Shown one piece after another: positions 1-7,865 of a DNA stretch of 45,824 nucleotides. This DNA comes from Pseudomonas trivialis (GTDB taxonomy: Bacteria; Pseudomonadota; Gammaproteobacteria; Pseudomonadales; Pseudomonadaceae): NCBI RefSeq assembly GCF_001439805.1, contig NZ_JYLK01000025.1, positions 1-45,824 of the forward strand. The letters are read 5' to 3'. A program made the translations under genes and the position numbers. How positions within the stretch are numbered: the stretch's first letter is position 1; the number at the start of each line of letters is the position of its first letter. The notes below the pieces were generated by a model that saw nothing but the letters and a program-made list of their open reading frames with translations, had not been told where the DNA came from and ran no database searches.

Positions 1-556
1 CAACCGCCATCGCTACTACAATCCGAATGTTGGGCGCTATCTGACGCCGGACCCGGTGAAGCTGGCGGGCGGGATCAATGCGTACCAGTACGTGCCGAAT
101 CCTACGGGGTGGGTGGATCCGCTGGGGTTAAGCACATGCCCAGGTGGAGATGGATGTAATCCATCTTATGGTGTTGAAGAGCCTGCCATACGACATCTAC
201 AGAATGAGGGCGCCCCGACGCAGCCCGATGCTCGCACTCATTTCCCAAAAGACCCAAATGACTTAACCGAAGTTTTAGGCGTTAATCCTAAAGTATCTAT
301 GACTAGACACGATACTCGACGAATGGAATGGAGGCCCAACAGCGATACCCGAATCAGATTTGAAAGCCATCCGGGCGACGAGGGCCCATTCGTACCGAGA
401 CATCACGGCGAGCACTACCATATAGAGCTAAAACCAAGCAATCTGAGTTGGAAGCAAACGGAAAGAAACAACCTAACCATCAAGGTGCAGCCAGGAAAAT
501 ATGAAGAGGGGCACGGCACCGGCTTTTTACCAGGCGAAAAGCATCCAGGAATCTGA
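1..556 (+). CDS. Rhs-family polymorphic toxin, C-terminal end (partial)
   Basis: The reading frame is open from base 2 and must begin upstream of the window. Its first 40 or so residues are the conserved end of an Rhs core (RYYNPNVGRYLTPDPV, then NAYQYVPNPTGWVDPLGL). In this family the core forms a shell, and the chain after the DPxGL mark is a variable toxin released into rival cells, often through type VI secretion. The tip here is about 125 residues, hydrophilic, and rich in His, Arg and Glu, with a cluster HHGEHYHIEL and a closing GHGTGFLPGEKHPGI. That composition suits a nuclease-like toxin, but I do not recognise the family. Base use turns more AT-rich after the core, as expected for an exchanged tip. 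The stop at 554-556 is one base before the start of the next gene, a typical toxin-immunity arrangement. The Rhs assignment is firm; the toxin activity is unknown. Confidence 0.9.
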   Translation, partial: NRHRYYNPNVGRYLTPDPVKLAGGINAYQYVPNPTGWVDPLGLSTCPGGDGCNPSYGVEEPAIRHLQNEGAPTQPDARTHFPKDPNDLTEVLGVNPKVSMTRHDTRRMEWRPNSDTRIRFESHPGDEGPFVPRHHGEHYHIELKPSNLSWKQTERNNLTIKVQPGKYEEGHGTGFLPGEKHPGI

Positions 557-557
557 C

Positions 558-872
558 ATGACGAAATTTCCCGTTTCAGATGGAACAATTGAAAAAGTAA
601 CTTGTACAAGAAATGCATTGGTCATGGATTTTAGAGACTGGAAAGAAAGATCATGGAAAATTACGTTCAACGAACTTGTTGCCTTTCAAGGCATTGGTGC
701 CGTTGGGGCCGATATATGCGATATGTATGAAGAGGAAAACTCAACCCTCTTACAGGAGGCCATCAGATCAGAGCCCAGTGAAATAGGGAAAACCTTCTGT
801 TTTACAGCGAGCAATGGTGGAGAAGTAATTTTTCAGGTAGTTGCCGGAAGCTATGAAGCTCAGAAACTATGA
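558..872 (+). CDS. Probable immunity protein for the Rhs toxin
   Basis: This frame codes for 104 residues starting MTKFPVSDGTIEKV. The ATG at 558 has AGGA at 547-550 as a ribosome site and begins one base after the toxin stop, so I prefer it to an in-frame start at 501 that would overlap the toxin. There is no signal peptide or membrane segment, so the product should be cytoplasmic. It is acidic (for example DICDMYEEENST) while the toxin tip is basic and His-rich, as is common for cognate pairs. I do not recognise an immunity family. The role is inferred from position, size and AT-rich base use shared with the toxin tip. Confidence 0.72.
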   Translation: MTKFPVSDGTIEKVTCTRNALVMDFRDWKERSWKITFNELVAFQGIGAVGADICDMYEEENSTLLQEAIRSEPSEIGKTFCFTASNGGEVIFQVVAGSYEAQKL

Positions 873-923
873 CGCAACATGCCACATCGGAATACCGTAA
901 GGCTCATCTATTGGCCTGGACGG

Positions 924-952
924 TGAGCTGAATAAAACGCACAATCAGCTCA
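924..952. promoter_or_regulatory. Upstream inverted repeat of the Fic operator
   Basis: TGAGCTGAA at 924-932 faces ATCAGCTCA at 944-952 across an 11-base spacer (one mismatch in the arms). The layout is the same as the repeat at 958-986 and lies exactly 34 bases before it. Together they give four half-sites of TGAGCYGAA in alternating orientation just ahead of the Fic gene. Binding by a regulator is inferred. Confidence 0.55.
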
Positions 953-957
953 CTAAA

Positions 958-986
958 TGAGCCGAACAACCTTTATATTCGGCTCA
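958..986. promoter_or_regulatory. Downstream inverted repeat of the Fic operator, over a likely -10
   Basis: TGAGCCGAA at 958-966 and TTCGGCTCA at 978-986 are perfect 9-base inverted arms with an 11-base spacer. The spacer and right arm carry TATATT at 974-979, a plausible -10 element 27 bases before the Fic start codon. A protein bound here would block that promoter. The Fic protein itself ends in a winged-helix domain and could be that protein, which is an inference. Confidence 0.6.
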
Positions 987-1005
987 CGCACCCAGGCATT
1001 CCACG

Positions 1006-2145
1006 ATGGATCACCCACACTGGATCTGGCAACACGCCGATTGGCCCCACTTCCACTGGCAGCCAGGCCGTCTGGCAATGCTTCTGCGCGAGTGCGCACA
1101 GGCCCAAGGCCGTTTGCTGGGCATGCTCGGTTCCGTCACCCGGGCCGTCAGTGCGCAGAACGAACTGGACACGCTGTTGCAAAACATCCTGACCTCTTCG
1201 GCTATTGAGGGCGAGCAGTTGAATGTCGGCTCGGTACGCTCCTCCCTCGCGCGCCGAATGGGCTTGCAGGCGATGGAGGACGGCCAAGTCAGCCGTCGCA
1301 GTGAAGGGCTGGCAGAGCTGATGATGGATGCCACCGAGCACTTCGCCCACCCATTCACCCTTGCCCGTTTATTTAATTGGCACCACTTGTTATTCCCGTT
1401 CGAGGAGGCAAGCCTTGCCACGCGTCCGGTCAAGGTCGCGAGTTTGAGGGGCGAGGAGCCGATGCAGGTGGTATCGGGGCGGCTTGACCGGCCGACCGTC
1501 CACTTCGAGGCGCCACCGCGCCTGGGTCTTGAGCAGGCGCTGAACGAATTTCTCAAGTGGTTCGAAACCAGCCGCCATCAGCCTGAGCTGGACCCGCTGC
1601 TGCGCGCCGGCATTGCGCATTTCTGGTTTGTCACGCTGCATCCCTTCGATGACGGCAATGGCCGCCTGACACGCGCCATTACAGACATGGCGCTGGCCCA
1701 AGGCGAGCATCAGTCCATCCGTTTTTACGCCATGTCGGCCAGCATCCTCGAAGACCGCGCTGGTTACTACAATGCACTGGAGTCCAGCCAGAAGGCCACG
1801 CTGGATATCACTGACTGGCTGCTGTGGTTCCTCAAGACTCTGCTGCGAAGCATGCAACAGGCAATAATGCGGATTGACCGGGTGCTGGACAAGACTCGAT
1901 TCTGGCAGCGCCACCATGACACAGCGTTATCCGCCGAACAGCTCAAAGTCCTCAACCGGCTACTCGATGCTGGCGAAAAAGGTTTCGAGCATGGCATCAG
2001 TGCCGCGCAATACCAGGCAGTCGCCAGGGTCTCAAAGGCGACGGCCACGCGACATCTGGCCGATCTGCTGGAAAAAAACTGCCTGGTCCGCCTCCCCGGC
2101 GGCGGGCGCAACACGCGCTATCAAGTCAGCAACAAGGGCGAATGA
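1006..2145 (+). CDS. Fic family protein, class II, with C-terminal winged helix
   Basis: This is a 379-residue protein. Fic enzymes usually transfer AMP from ATP to a hydroxyl side chain of a target protein. The active-site loop is intact at residues 212-223 (HPFDDGNGRLTR), with the catalytic His first. An inhibitory helix of the [S/T]xxxE[G/N] type is visible at about 64-69 (SSAIEG), before the Fic core, which makes this class II, self-inhibited in cis. The N-terminal 50 residues (DHPHWIWQHADWP) look like the DUF4172 region often found on such proteins. Residues 300-379 form a probable winged helix (SKATATRHLADLLEKNCL, then GGGRNTRYQV). No antitoxin gene is next to it, which fits an internal inhibitor. 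The target is unknown. The start at 1006 lies just after two tandem inverted repeats that probably control it. Confidence 0.92.
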   Translation: MDHPHWIWQHADWPHFHWQPGRLAMLLRECAQAQGRLLGMLGSVTRAVSAQNELDTLLQNILTSSAIEGEQLNVGSVRSSLARRMGLQAMEDGQVSRRSEGLAELMMDATEHFAHPFTLARLFNWHHLLFPFEEASLATRPVKVASLRGEEPMQVVSGRLDRPTVHFEAPPRLGLEQALNEFLKWFETSRHQPELDPLLRAGIAHFWFVTLHPFDDGNGRLTRAITDMALAQGEHQSIRFYAMSASILEDRAGYYNALESSQKATLDITDWLLWFLKTLLRSMQQAIMRIDRVLDKTRFWQRHHDTALSAEQLKVLNRLLDAGEKGFEHGISAAQYQAVARVSKATATRHLADLLEKNCLVRLPGGGRNTRYQVSNKGE

Positions 2146-2219
2146 CAGCCCCCTCATTTGCCCCCATCCCCCATGTCTGCTAGTGTCGCGCCGGTTTACC
2201 GTCTACCGGAATAGCCGCC

Positions 2220-2462
2220 ATGGCCCGCAAAAAAGTTGCACTCGATTTCGAACAATCCCTCGCCGACCTGCAAACCCTGGTCGAGCGTCTGGAGAACGGC
2301 GAGTTGTCGCTGGAAGACTCGTTGACGGCGTTTGAGCAAGGCATCGGCCTGACCCGTGACTGTCAGAGCGCGTTGGCGCAGGCGGAGCAGAAGGTGCAGG
2401 TGTTGCTGGAACGTGACGGGGAGCTGGCCGAAGAACCTTTCGATGCGGAACAGCCCGAATGA
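2220..2462 (+). CDS. xseB: Exodeoxyribonuclease VII small subunit
   Basis: The 80-residue protein matches XseB in length and sequence (FEQSLADLQTLVERLENGELSLEDSL, written here only as the region at residues 11-36, then AFEQGIGLTRDCQSAL). XseB forms coiled helices that bind the large subunit XseA, and the complex degrades single-stranded DNA to oligonucleotides in the cytoplasm. The last codon and stop overlap the start of ispA by four bases (ATGA-type), so translation is probably coupled. xseB-ispA-dxs is the standard order in pseudomonads. xseA is not in this window. Confidence 0.95.
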   Translation: MARKKVALDFEQSLADLQTLVERLENGELSLEDSLTAFEQGIGLTRDCQSALAQAEQKVQVLLERDGELAEEPFDAEQPE

Positions 2463-3346
2463 TCGATGCGTACCAGGCCAGTAGCCAAGCCCGGGTCAAT
2501 GCGGCGCTTGCGCCCTTGTTTGTTGCGCCGGGCCCCGAACTCAACCGCCTTTATGACGCCATGCGCTACAGCGTGATGAATGGCGGCAAGCGTGTGCGCC
2601 CGTTGCTGGCCTATGCCGCGTGCGAGGCACTGGGCGCGCCGGCCGAGCAGGCCAACGGCGCGGCCTGTGCGGTGGAGTTGATTCACGCCTACTCTCTGGT
2701 GCATGACGATTTGCCGGCCATGGACGACGACGATCTGCGGCGCGGCCAGCCGACCACCCACAAAGCCTTTGATGAAGCCTGTGCGATCCTTGCGGGTGAC
2801 GGTCTGCAGAGCCTGGCGTTCAGCGCATTGCTGGACCCGGCGCTGAGCCGCGTCGGCGCCGAAACACGCCTGCGCATGGTCACCGCCCTGGCCCTGGCGG
2901 CAGGCCCGGCCGGGATGGTCGGTGGGCAGGCCATCGACATGGGTTCGGTCAGTCTCAAGCTGGACCAGGCGGCCCTGGAGCATATGCATCGCCACAAGAC
3001 CGGCGCGCTGATCGAAGCGGCGGTGCACCTGGGAGCCCTGGCCAGCGGTCGCGCCGAGCCCGCGCAGTTGGCGGCGCTGCAGACCTACTCGCGGGCCATC
3101 GGCCTGGCCTTTCAGGTGCAGGACGACATTCTCGACGTGGAAAGTGATACCACCACCCTCGGCAAACGCCAGGGCGCCGATATCGCACGGGACAAACCGA
3201 CTTATCCTGCGCTGCTTGGGCTTGATGCGGCCAAGGCGTACGCCCTGGAATTGCGCGATCAGGCGCTGGCCGCGCTGCGACCTTTCGACGCGGCGGCCGC
3301 GCCACTGCGCGACCTGGCGCGGTATATCGTCGAACGTCGCCACTGA
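2459..3346 (+). CDS. ispA: Geranyl/farnesyl diphosphate synthase
   Basis: The 295-residue protein is a short-chain trans-prenyl transferase that joins isopentenyl diphosphate to dimethylallyl and then geranyl diphosphate, giving farnesyl diphosphate for quinones and undecaprenol. The first aspartate-rich motif is DDLPAMDDDDLRRG at about residues 81-94 and the second is DDILDVESDT near residue 222; both bind magnesium and the diphosphate. GGKRVRP near residue 42 is the usual isopentenyl diphosphate site. The ATG at 2459 overlaps the end of xseB. Length matches E. coli IspA (299). dxs follows after 111 bases. Confidence 0.96.
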   Translation: MIDAYQASSQARVNAALAPLFVAPGPELNRLYDAMRYSVMNGGKRVRPLLAYAACEALGAPAEQANGAACAVELIHAYSLVHDDLPAMDDDDLRRGQPTTHKAFDEACAILAGDGLQSLAFSALLDPALSRVGAETRLRMVTALALAAGPAGMVGGQAIDMGSVSLKLDQAALEHMHRHKTGALIEAAVHLGALASGRAEPAQLAALQTYSRAIGLAFQVQDDILDVESDTTTLGKRQGADIARDKPTYPALLGLDAAKAYALELRDQALAALRPFDAAAAPLRDLARYIVERRH

Positions 3347-3457
3347 TCAACAGCGGCCATTTGCGCCGCCTATCGGTCAACTTCGGCGCTCCGCGTGGGC
3401 AGTTTGCGATGCTTGAGGTAAACTGCCGCCTCTTCTATACCTATAACGATTCGCCTG

Positions 3458-5356
3458 ATGCCCACGACGTTTCAAGAGATTCCCCGCATACGCCCGTCCA
3501 CGCCGCTGCTCGACCGTGCTGCCACGCCGGACGGCCTGCGTCGACTGGCTGAAGCCGAGCTGGAAACCCTGGCCGATGAACTGCGCCTGGAATTGCTCTA
3601 CACGGTCGGCCAGACCGGTGGGCATTTCGGTGCCGGCCTGGGCGTCATCGAGCTGACCATCGCGCTGCACTACGTCTTCGACACCCCGGATGACCGCCTG
3701 GTGTGGGACGTGGGTCATCAGGCGTACCCGCATAAAATCCTTACCGGCCGTCGCGAGCGCATGAACAGCCTGCGCCAGAAGGACGGCATCGCTGCCTTCC
3801 CGCGCCGTGCCGAGAGCGAGTACGACACCTTTGGCGTCGGCCACTCCAGCACGTCCATCAGCGCCGCGCTGGGCATGGCGATTGCCGCCCGTCTGCAAGG
3901 CAGCGAGCGCAAGGCGATTGCCGTGATCGGTGACGGCGCGCTGACCGCCGGCATGGCGTTCGAAGCGCTCAACCATGCGCCGGAAGTGGACGCCAACATG
4001 CTGGTGATCCTCAACGACAATGACATGTCGATCTCGCGCAATGTCGGCGGGCTGTCCAATTACCTGGCGAAAATCCTCTCCAGCCGCACGTACGCCAGCA
4101 TGCGTGAGGGCAGCAAAAAAGTGCTCTCGCGCCTGCCCGGTGCGTGGGAAATTGCCCGTCGCACCGAAGAATATGCCAAGGGCATGCTGGTGCCCGGCAC
4201 GCTGTTCGAAGAGCTGGGCTGGAACTACATCGGCCCCATCGACGGCCATGACCTGCCCACCCTGATTGCCACGCTGCGCAACATGCGCGACCTCAAGGGC
4301 CCGCAGTTCCTGCATATCGTCACCAAGAAAGGCAAAGGCTTCGCACCGGCGGAGGTCGACCCGATCGGCTATCACGCGATCACCAAGCTCGAACCCCTGG
4401 ACGCCCCCGCCGCCGCTCCGAAAAAGGCCAGCGGGCCCAAGTACTCCGGTGTGTTTGGCGAATGGCTGTGCGACATGGCCGCCGCTGATCCACGGTTGGT
4501 GGGGGTTACCCCTGCGATGAAGGAAGGCTCCGACCTGGTGGCGTTCAGCGAGCGTTTCCCGTTGCGCTATTTCGATGTGGCGATTGCCGAGCAACACGCG
4601 GTGACCTTCGCCGCCGGCATGGCCTGCGAAGGTGCCAAGCCAGTGGTGGCGATCTACTCCACGTTTCTGCAACGCGGTTATGACCAGTTGGTTCACGACG
4701 TGGCGGTGCAGAACCTCGACGTGATGTTTGCCATCGACCGCGCGGGCCTGGTGGGCGAAGACGGCCCGACCCACGCCGGCAGTTTCGACCTGTCGTACCT
4801 GCGCTGCATTCCCGGCATGCTGGTGATGACACCGAGCGACGAGAACGAACTGCGCAAGATGCTCAGCACCGGCCACCTGTACAACGGCCCCGCCGCCGTG
4901 CGCTACCCGCGCGGTACCGGCCCGAACGCTGTGATCGAAAAAGACCTCGCGCCCATCGAAATCGGCAAGGGCATCGTGCGTCGCCAGGGCAGCAAGGTCG
5001 CTTTTCTGGTGTTCGGCGTGCAATTGGCCGAGGCGCTCAACGTCGCCGGGAAGATCGACGCGACGGTGGTCGACATGCGTTTCGTCAAACCTCTGGATGA
5101 AGCCATGGTGCGCGAGATGGCCGGCAGCCATGAGCTGCTGGTCACGCTTGAAGAAAACGCCATCATGGGCGGCGCCGGTGCGGCGGTCAGTGAGTGCCTG
5201 GCGCGGGAGAATATCCTCAAGTCGGTGCTGCACCTGGGCTTGCCGGACGTGTATGTCGAACATGCAAAACCTGCGCAGATGCTCGCCGAATGCGGGTTGG
5301 ACGAAGCCGGTATCGAAGCCTCGGTGCGCCAACGCATGGCCCTGCTGGCCCTGTAA
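3458..5356 (+). CDS. dxs: 1-deoxy-D-xylulose-5-phosphate synthase
   Basis: The 632-residue enzyme condenses pyruvate with glyceraldehyde 3-phosphate, using thiamine diphosphate, in the first step of the MEP isoprenoid pathway. Visible marks are GHQAYPHKILTGR in the N-terminal domain, the thiamine diphosphate/Mg site GDGALTAGMAFEALNHA with the paired Asn in NDNDMSIS, and the catalytic Glu in IAEQHAVTFAAGMA of the pyrimidine domain. The length is typical (E. coli 620). The chosen ATG is preceded by only a weak ribosome site. No thiamine riboswitch is seen in the 111 bases before it. The gene ends 15 bases before a REP doublet. Confidence 0.97.
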   Translation: MPTTFQEIPRIRPSTPLLDRAATPDGLRRLAEAELETLADELRLELLYTVGQTGGHFGAGLGVIELTIALHYVFDTPDDRLVWDVGHQAYPHKILTGRRERMNSLRQKDGIAAFPRRAESEYDTFGVGHSSTSISAALGMAIAARLQGSERKAIAVIGDGALTAGMAFEALNHAPEVDANMLVILNDNDMSISRNVGGLSNYLAKILSSRTYASMREGSKKVLSRLPGAWEIARRTEEYAKGMLVPGTLFEELGWNYIGPIDGHDLPTLIATLRNMRDLKGPQFLHIVTKKGKGFAPAEVDPIGYHAITKLEPLDAPAAAPKKASGPKYSGVFGEWLCDMAAADPRLVGVTPAMKEGSDLVAFSERFPLRYFDVAIAEQHAVTFAAGMACEGAKPVVAIYSTFLQRGYDQLVHDVAVQNLDVMFAIDRAGLVGEDGPTHAGSFDLSYLRCIPGMLVMTPSDENELRKMLSTGHLYNGPAAVRYPRGTGPNAVIEKDLAPIEIGKGIVRRQGSKVAFLVFGVQLAEALNVAGKIDATVVDMRFVKPLDEAMVREMAGSHELLVTLEENAIMGGAGAAVSECLARENILKSVLHLGLPDVYVEHAKPAQMLAECGLDEAGIEASVRQRMALLAL

Positions 5357-5371
5357 CAACCGGGGCCAACA

Positions 5372-5460
5372 TGTGGGAGGGCGCTTGCTCCCGATAGCAG
5401 TGGGTCAGCGACATTCGAGTTGACTGACACACCGCAATCGGGAGCGAGCCCCCTCCCACA
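5372..5460. repeat. REP doublet after dxs
   Basis: Two copies of the Pseudomonas REP palindrome in opposite orientation: TGTGGGAGGGCGCTTGCTCC at 5372-5391 and its near reverse complement at 5437-5460 (ATCGGGAGCGAGCCCCCTCC onwards). The 41-base spacer is unrelated. Such doublets are mobilised by REP-associated tyrosine transposases and commonly sit after 3' ends. Confidence 0.9.
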
Positions 5461-5496
5461 TTGGTTTTGGGTCAACTTTCAATGCTATGGACAGCC

Positions 5497-7386
5497 ATGA
5501 AACATCTTCGCCTTGCCCTGCTGCTTCTGCCCGCCTCGGACCTGCTTGCCGCCAGCCGTGACGATGCCCTCAATCTCCCCGACGTGGTGATCAGCGCCAA
5601 CCGTCAGGTGCAGGCCCGCAACGACAGCAGCGCCGCCAACACCGTATTCACCCGCGACGACATCGAACGCCTGCAGTCCACCAGCCTCACCGACCTGCTC
5701 AGTCGGGTTCCTGGTGTGCAAATCGCGCCCAGCGGCGGGCGTGGCAGTTTGCCGGGGGTCTACCTGCGTGGCACTACGTCCGCACAAAGCCTGGTGCTGG
5801 TGGACGGTCAGCGCATCGCTAACGCCACGTCGGGCGACAGCGGCCTGCAATACCTGAACGTCGACCAGATTGAGCGGGTGGAAGTGCTGCGCGGCTCACG
5901 CGCGGTGATCTACGGCAGTGATGCGATTGGTGGAGTGATCCAGGTGTTCACTCGGCGTAACGCCGACCTGGGCCTGCAACCGCGCCTGAAGCTGGGCTTC
6001 GGCAGCAACCGGACTTGGGAGCGCAGCCTCGGTCTGTCTGGCGGCGATGAACACACGCGCTTCAACCTCGGCGCGAGCCTGGATGAAACGGCTGGCATCA
6101 ACTCAACCCACGCGTCGTTCCCCAGCGACGGCGACCGCGACGCCTACCGCAACCAGTCCGTCAGCCTGAACCTCAGCCACTCGTTCAGCGATGACTGGGA
6201 GGCGGGTTTTAATCTGTTGGATAACCGGGGCAAGTCGGAGTACGACAACAGCTTCGGCCGCTACGACGTCGCCACTGGCCGGAGCGTCGGGCAAAAACCC
6301 TATACCGACTACACCGTCAGCAGCGCCAGCGGCTACGTGGATGCCAGACTCAGTGAGGGCTGGCAATCGCGCCTGGAACTGGGCCACAGCGAAAACCGTG
6401 ACACCAAGCGCGACATGCTCAGTGATGATTTCAGCGTGTTCAACACCTACCGCGACTCAATCAACTGGCAGAACGACCTGACGCTCAATGACCGCAACAG
6501 CCTGATACTCGGCGGCGACTGGTACGAAGACCGCTTCCACGGTTCCACCACCTTCAGCGAAAACAGCCGCTGGAACCGTGCAGCCTTTGTGCAGCATCGC
6601 TTTCACGGCGAGTGGTTTTCCACCGAGCTGGGCCTGCGCCGCGACCAGAACCAGCAGTTCGGCAACCGGAACAGCTGGAGCGGCACCCTGAGCCTACCGA
6701 TCAACCCCGACAACGACGTGCTCTTGAGCTACAGCGAGGGCTTTCGCGCGCCGACCTTCAACGACCTCTACTACCCAGACACGCAGTACAGCAACCCCAA
6801 CCTGCAGCCCGAAACCTCAAAGAGCTACGAGCTGCAATGGCGCAGCCAACTGACTGACCTGACCCGCCTGGAAGCGTCGCTGTACCGTACGGACTTGAGC
6901 GACGCGATCATTCTGGACAGCACCAGCAAGCCGCAAAACGTCGCTTCGGCCCGCGTCAATGGCTTTGAAGCGGCGCTCAGGCAGGACCTGTTCGGTTGGC
7001 AGGGCAATCTGGCCGTTTCATTCATCGACCCGCGTGATCGCGATACCGGCCACACCCTGGCCCGTCGCGCACGCCGCACGTTGAGCCTGGATCTGGACCG
7101 GCAATTTGACAGATTGGGCTTGGGTGCAAGCTGGCAGGCGATCAGCAACAGCTACGACGCTCCAGACAATCAGGGCCGCCTGGGCGGCTATGCGCTGGTC
7201 GGGTTGCGCAGCCGGTGGGCTGTCACACGGCAAGTCAGCGTTTCGCTCAAGGTCGACAACCTGCTGGACCGCCAATACGCCCGTGCTCGCTACAGCTACA
7301 ACGCGCCAGACTTCTCCAACAATCAGGACTACCGCGAAGAGGGCCGTACCTGGAGGCTGGCCATGACCTGGACACCCAAGCTGTAG
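5497..7386 (+). CDS. btuB: TonB-dependent outer-membrane receptor, BtuB-like (vitamin B12)
   Basis: From the ATG at 5497 the protein has 629 residues and a good signal peptide (MKHLRLALLLLPASDLLAAS). ATG at 5482 and TTG at 5461 are in frame, but they would add residues before the signal and 5461 touches the REP repeat. After cleavage comes a TonB-box-like stretch DVVISANRQ, then the plug domain (DIERLQSTSLTDLLSRVPGV; VYLRGTTSAQSLVLVDGQRI; IERVEVLRGSRAVIYGSDAI), then a beta-barrel ending GRTWRLAMTWTPKL. Length and plug resemble E. coli BtuB (614). A cobalamin-binding protein gene (btuF) converges from the other side, which supports B12 as substrate. Only 140 bases separate it from dxs, and 89 of these are REP, so there is no room for a cobalamin riboswitch. 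Confidence 0.85.
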   Translation: MKHLRLALLLLPASDLLAASRDDALNLPDVVISANRQVQARNDSSAANTVFTRDDIERLQSTSLTDLLSRVPGVQIAPSGGRGSLPGVYLRGTTSAQSLVLVDGQRIANATSGDSGLQYLNVDQIERVEVLRGSRAVIYGSDAIGGVIQVFTRRNADLGLQPRLKLGFGSNRTWERSLGLSGGDEHTRFNLGASLDETAGINSTHASFPSDGDRDAYRNQSVSLNLSHSFSDDWEAGFNLLDNRGKSEYDNSFGRYDVATGRSVGQKPYTDYTVSSASGYVDARLSEGWQSRLELGHSENRDTKRDMLSDDFSVFNTYRDSINWQNDLTLNDRNSLILGGDWYEDRFHGSTTFSENSRWNRAAFVQHRFHGEWFSTELGLRRDQNQQFGNRNSWSGTLSLPINPDNDVLLSYSEGFRAPTFNDLYYPDTQYSNPNLQPETSKSYELQWRSQLTDLTRLEASLYRTDLSDAIILDSTSKPQNVASARVNGFEAALRQDLFGWQGNLAVSFIDPRDRDTGHTLARRARRTLSLDLDRQFDRLGLGASWQAISNSYDAPDNQGRLGGYALVGLRSRWAVTRQVSVSLKVDNLLDRQYARARYSYNAPDFSNNQDYREEGRTWRLAMTWTPKL

Positions 7387-7400
7387 CGACCCGGCAACCG

Positions 7401-7751
7401 CTACCGGACAGACGCCTTGCCGGCATCCAGATAACCTTCCTTGATTGCCAGCTCACATCCTATGAATCCGTATGCGCCCACACGGCCCGCATCGGTAATG
7501 CCGACATAAAAGTCCTGTTTCTTGCCTTTGTTTTCCAACTGGTAGTCAAGGCACTCTAGAAACCCCGTGCGCGCCGCGATGACGCGCCGGGGCTGCTGGA
7601 TCGCAAGCATGTCCTGTTTCGTGGCGCCACCCGCGTAGATTTTGGTGGGAATAGCGTGGTCGTTGAAATTCATGATCGTAGAGATCCCTTCCAACGTGCT
7701 GCACCCGCCCAGCAAAATGGCAGCGCAACTACCAATGATCAAACGTCGCAT
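7401..7751 (-). CDS. Small outer-membrane lipoprotein, unknown role
   Basis: The protein has 116 residues from the ATG at 7751. AGGAGGT lies just before it, and an in-frame GTG at 7757 overlaps that ribosome site and so is unlikely. The N-terminus MRRLIIGSCAAILLGGCSTL is a lipoprotein signal with lipobox LLGGC; the Ser after the Cys favours the outer membrane. The rest (about 95 residues) has two further Cys (FLECLDYQ and FIGCELAI) that could pair in the periplasm. I do not recognise a family. It lies between btuB and btuF, converging on btuB with 14 bases between stops. Confidence 0.75.
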   Translation of the reverse strand: MRRLIIGSCAAILLGGCSTLEGISTIMNFNDHAIPTKIYAGGATKQDMLAIQQPRRVIAARTGFLECLDYQLENKGKKQDFYVGITDAGRVGAYGFIGCELAIKEGYLDAGKASVR

Positions 7752-7865
7752 GGTCACCTCCTGTTATTGAACAATCGCTATGCGATACGCATCGCGCGCA
7801 GCAGCGTAGCGTTGCGCTGCCGAAATCGCCCGACCGACAAATCTCAATAACAGGTAGGAAAAGGT

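Noticed and set aside
898..906. TAAGGCTCA as a third upstream Fic operator
   Set aside because: It matches only seven of nine bases and has no partner arm at the expected distance.
3377..5359. Open frame of 660 codons on the minus strand
   Set aside because: Antisense to dxs over its full length; no recognisable domain.
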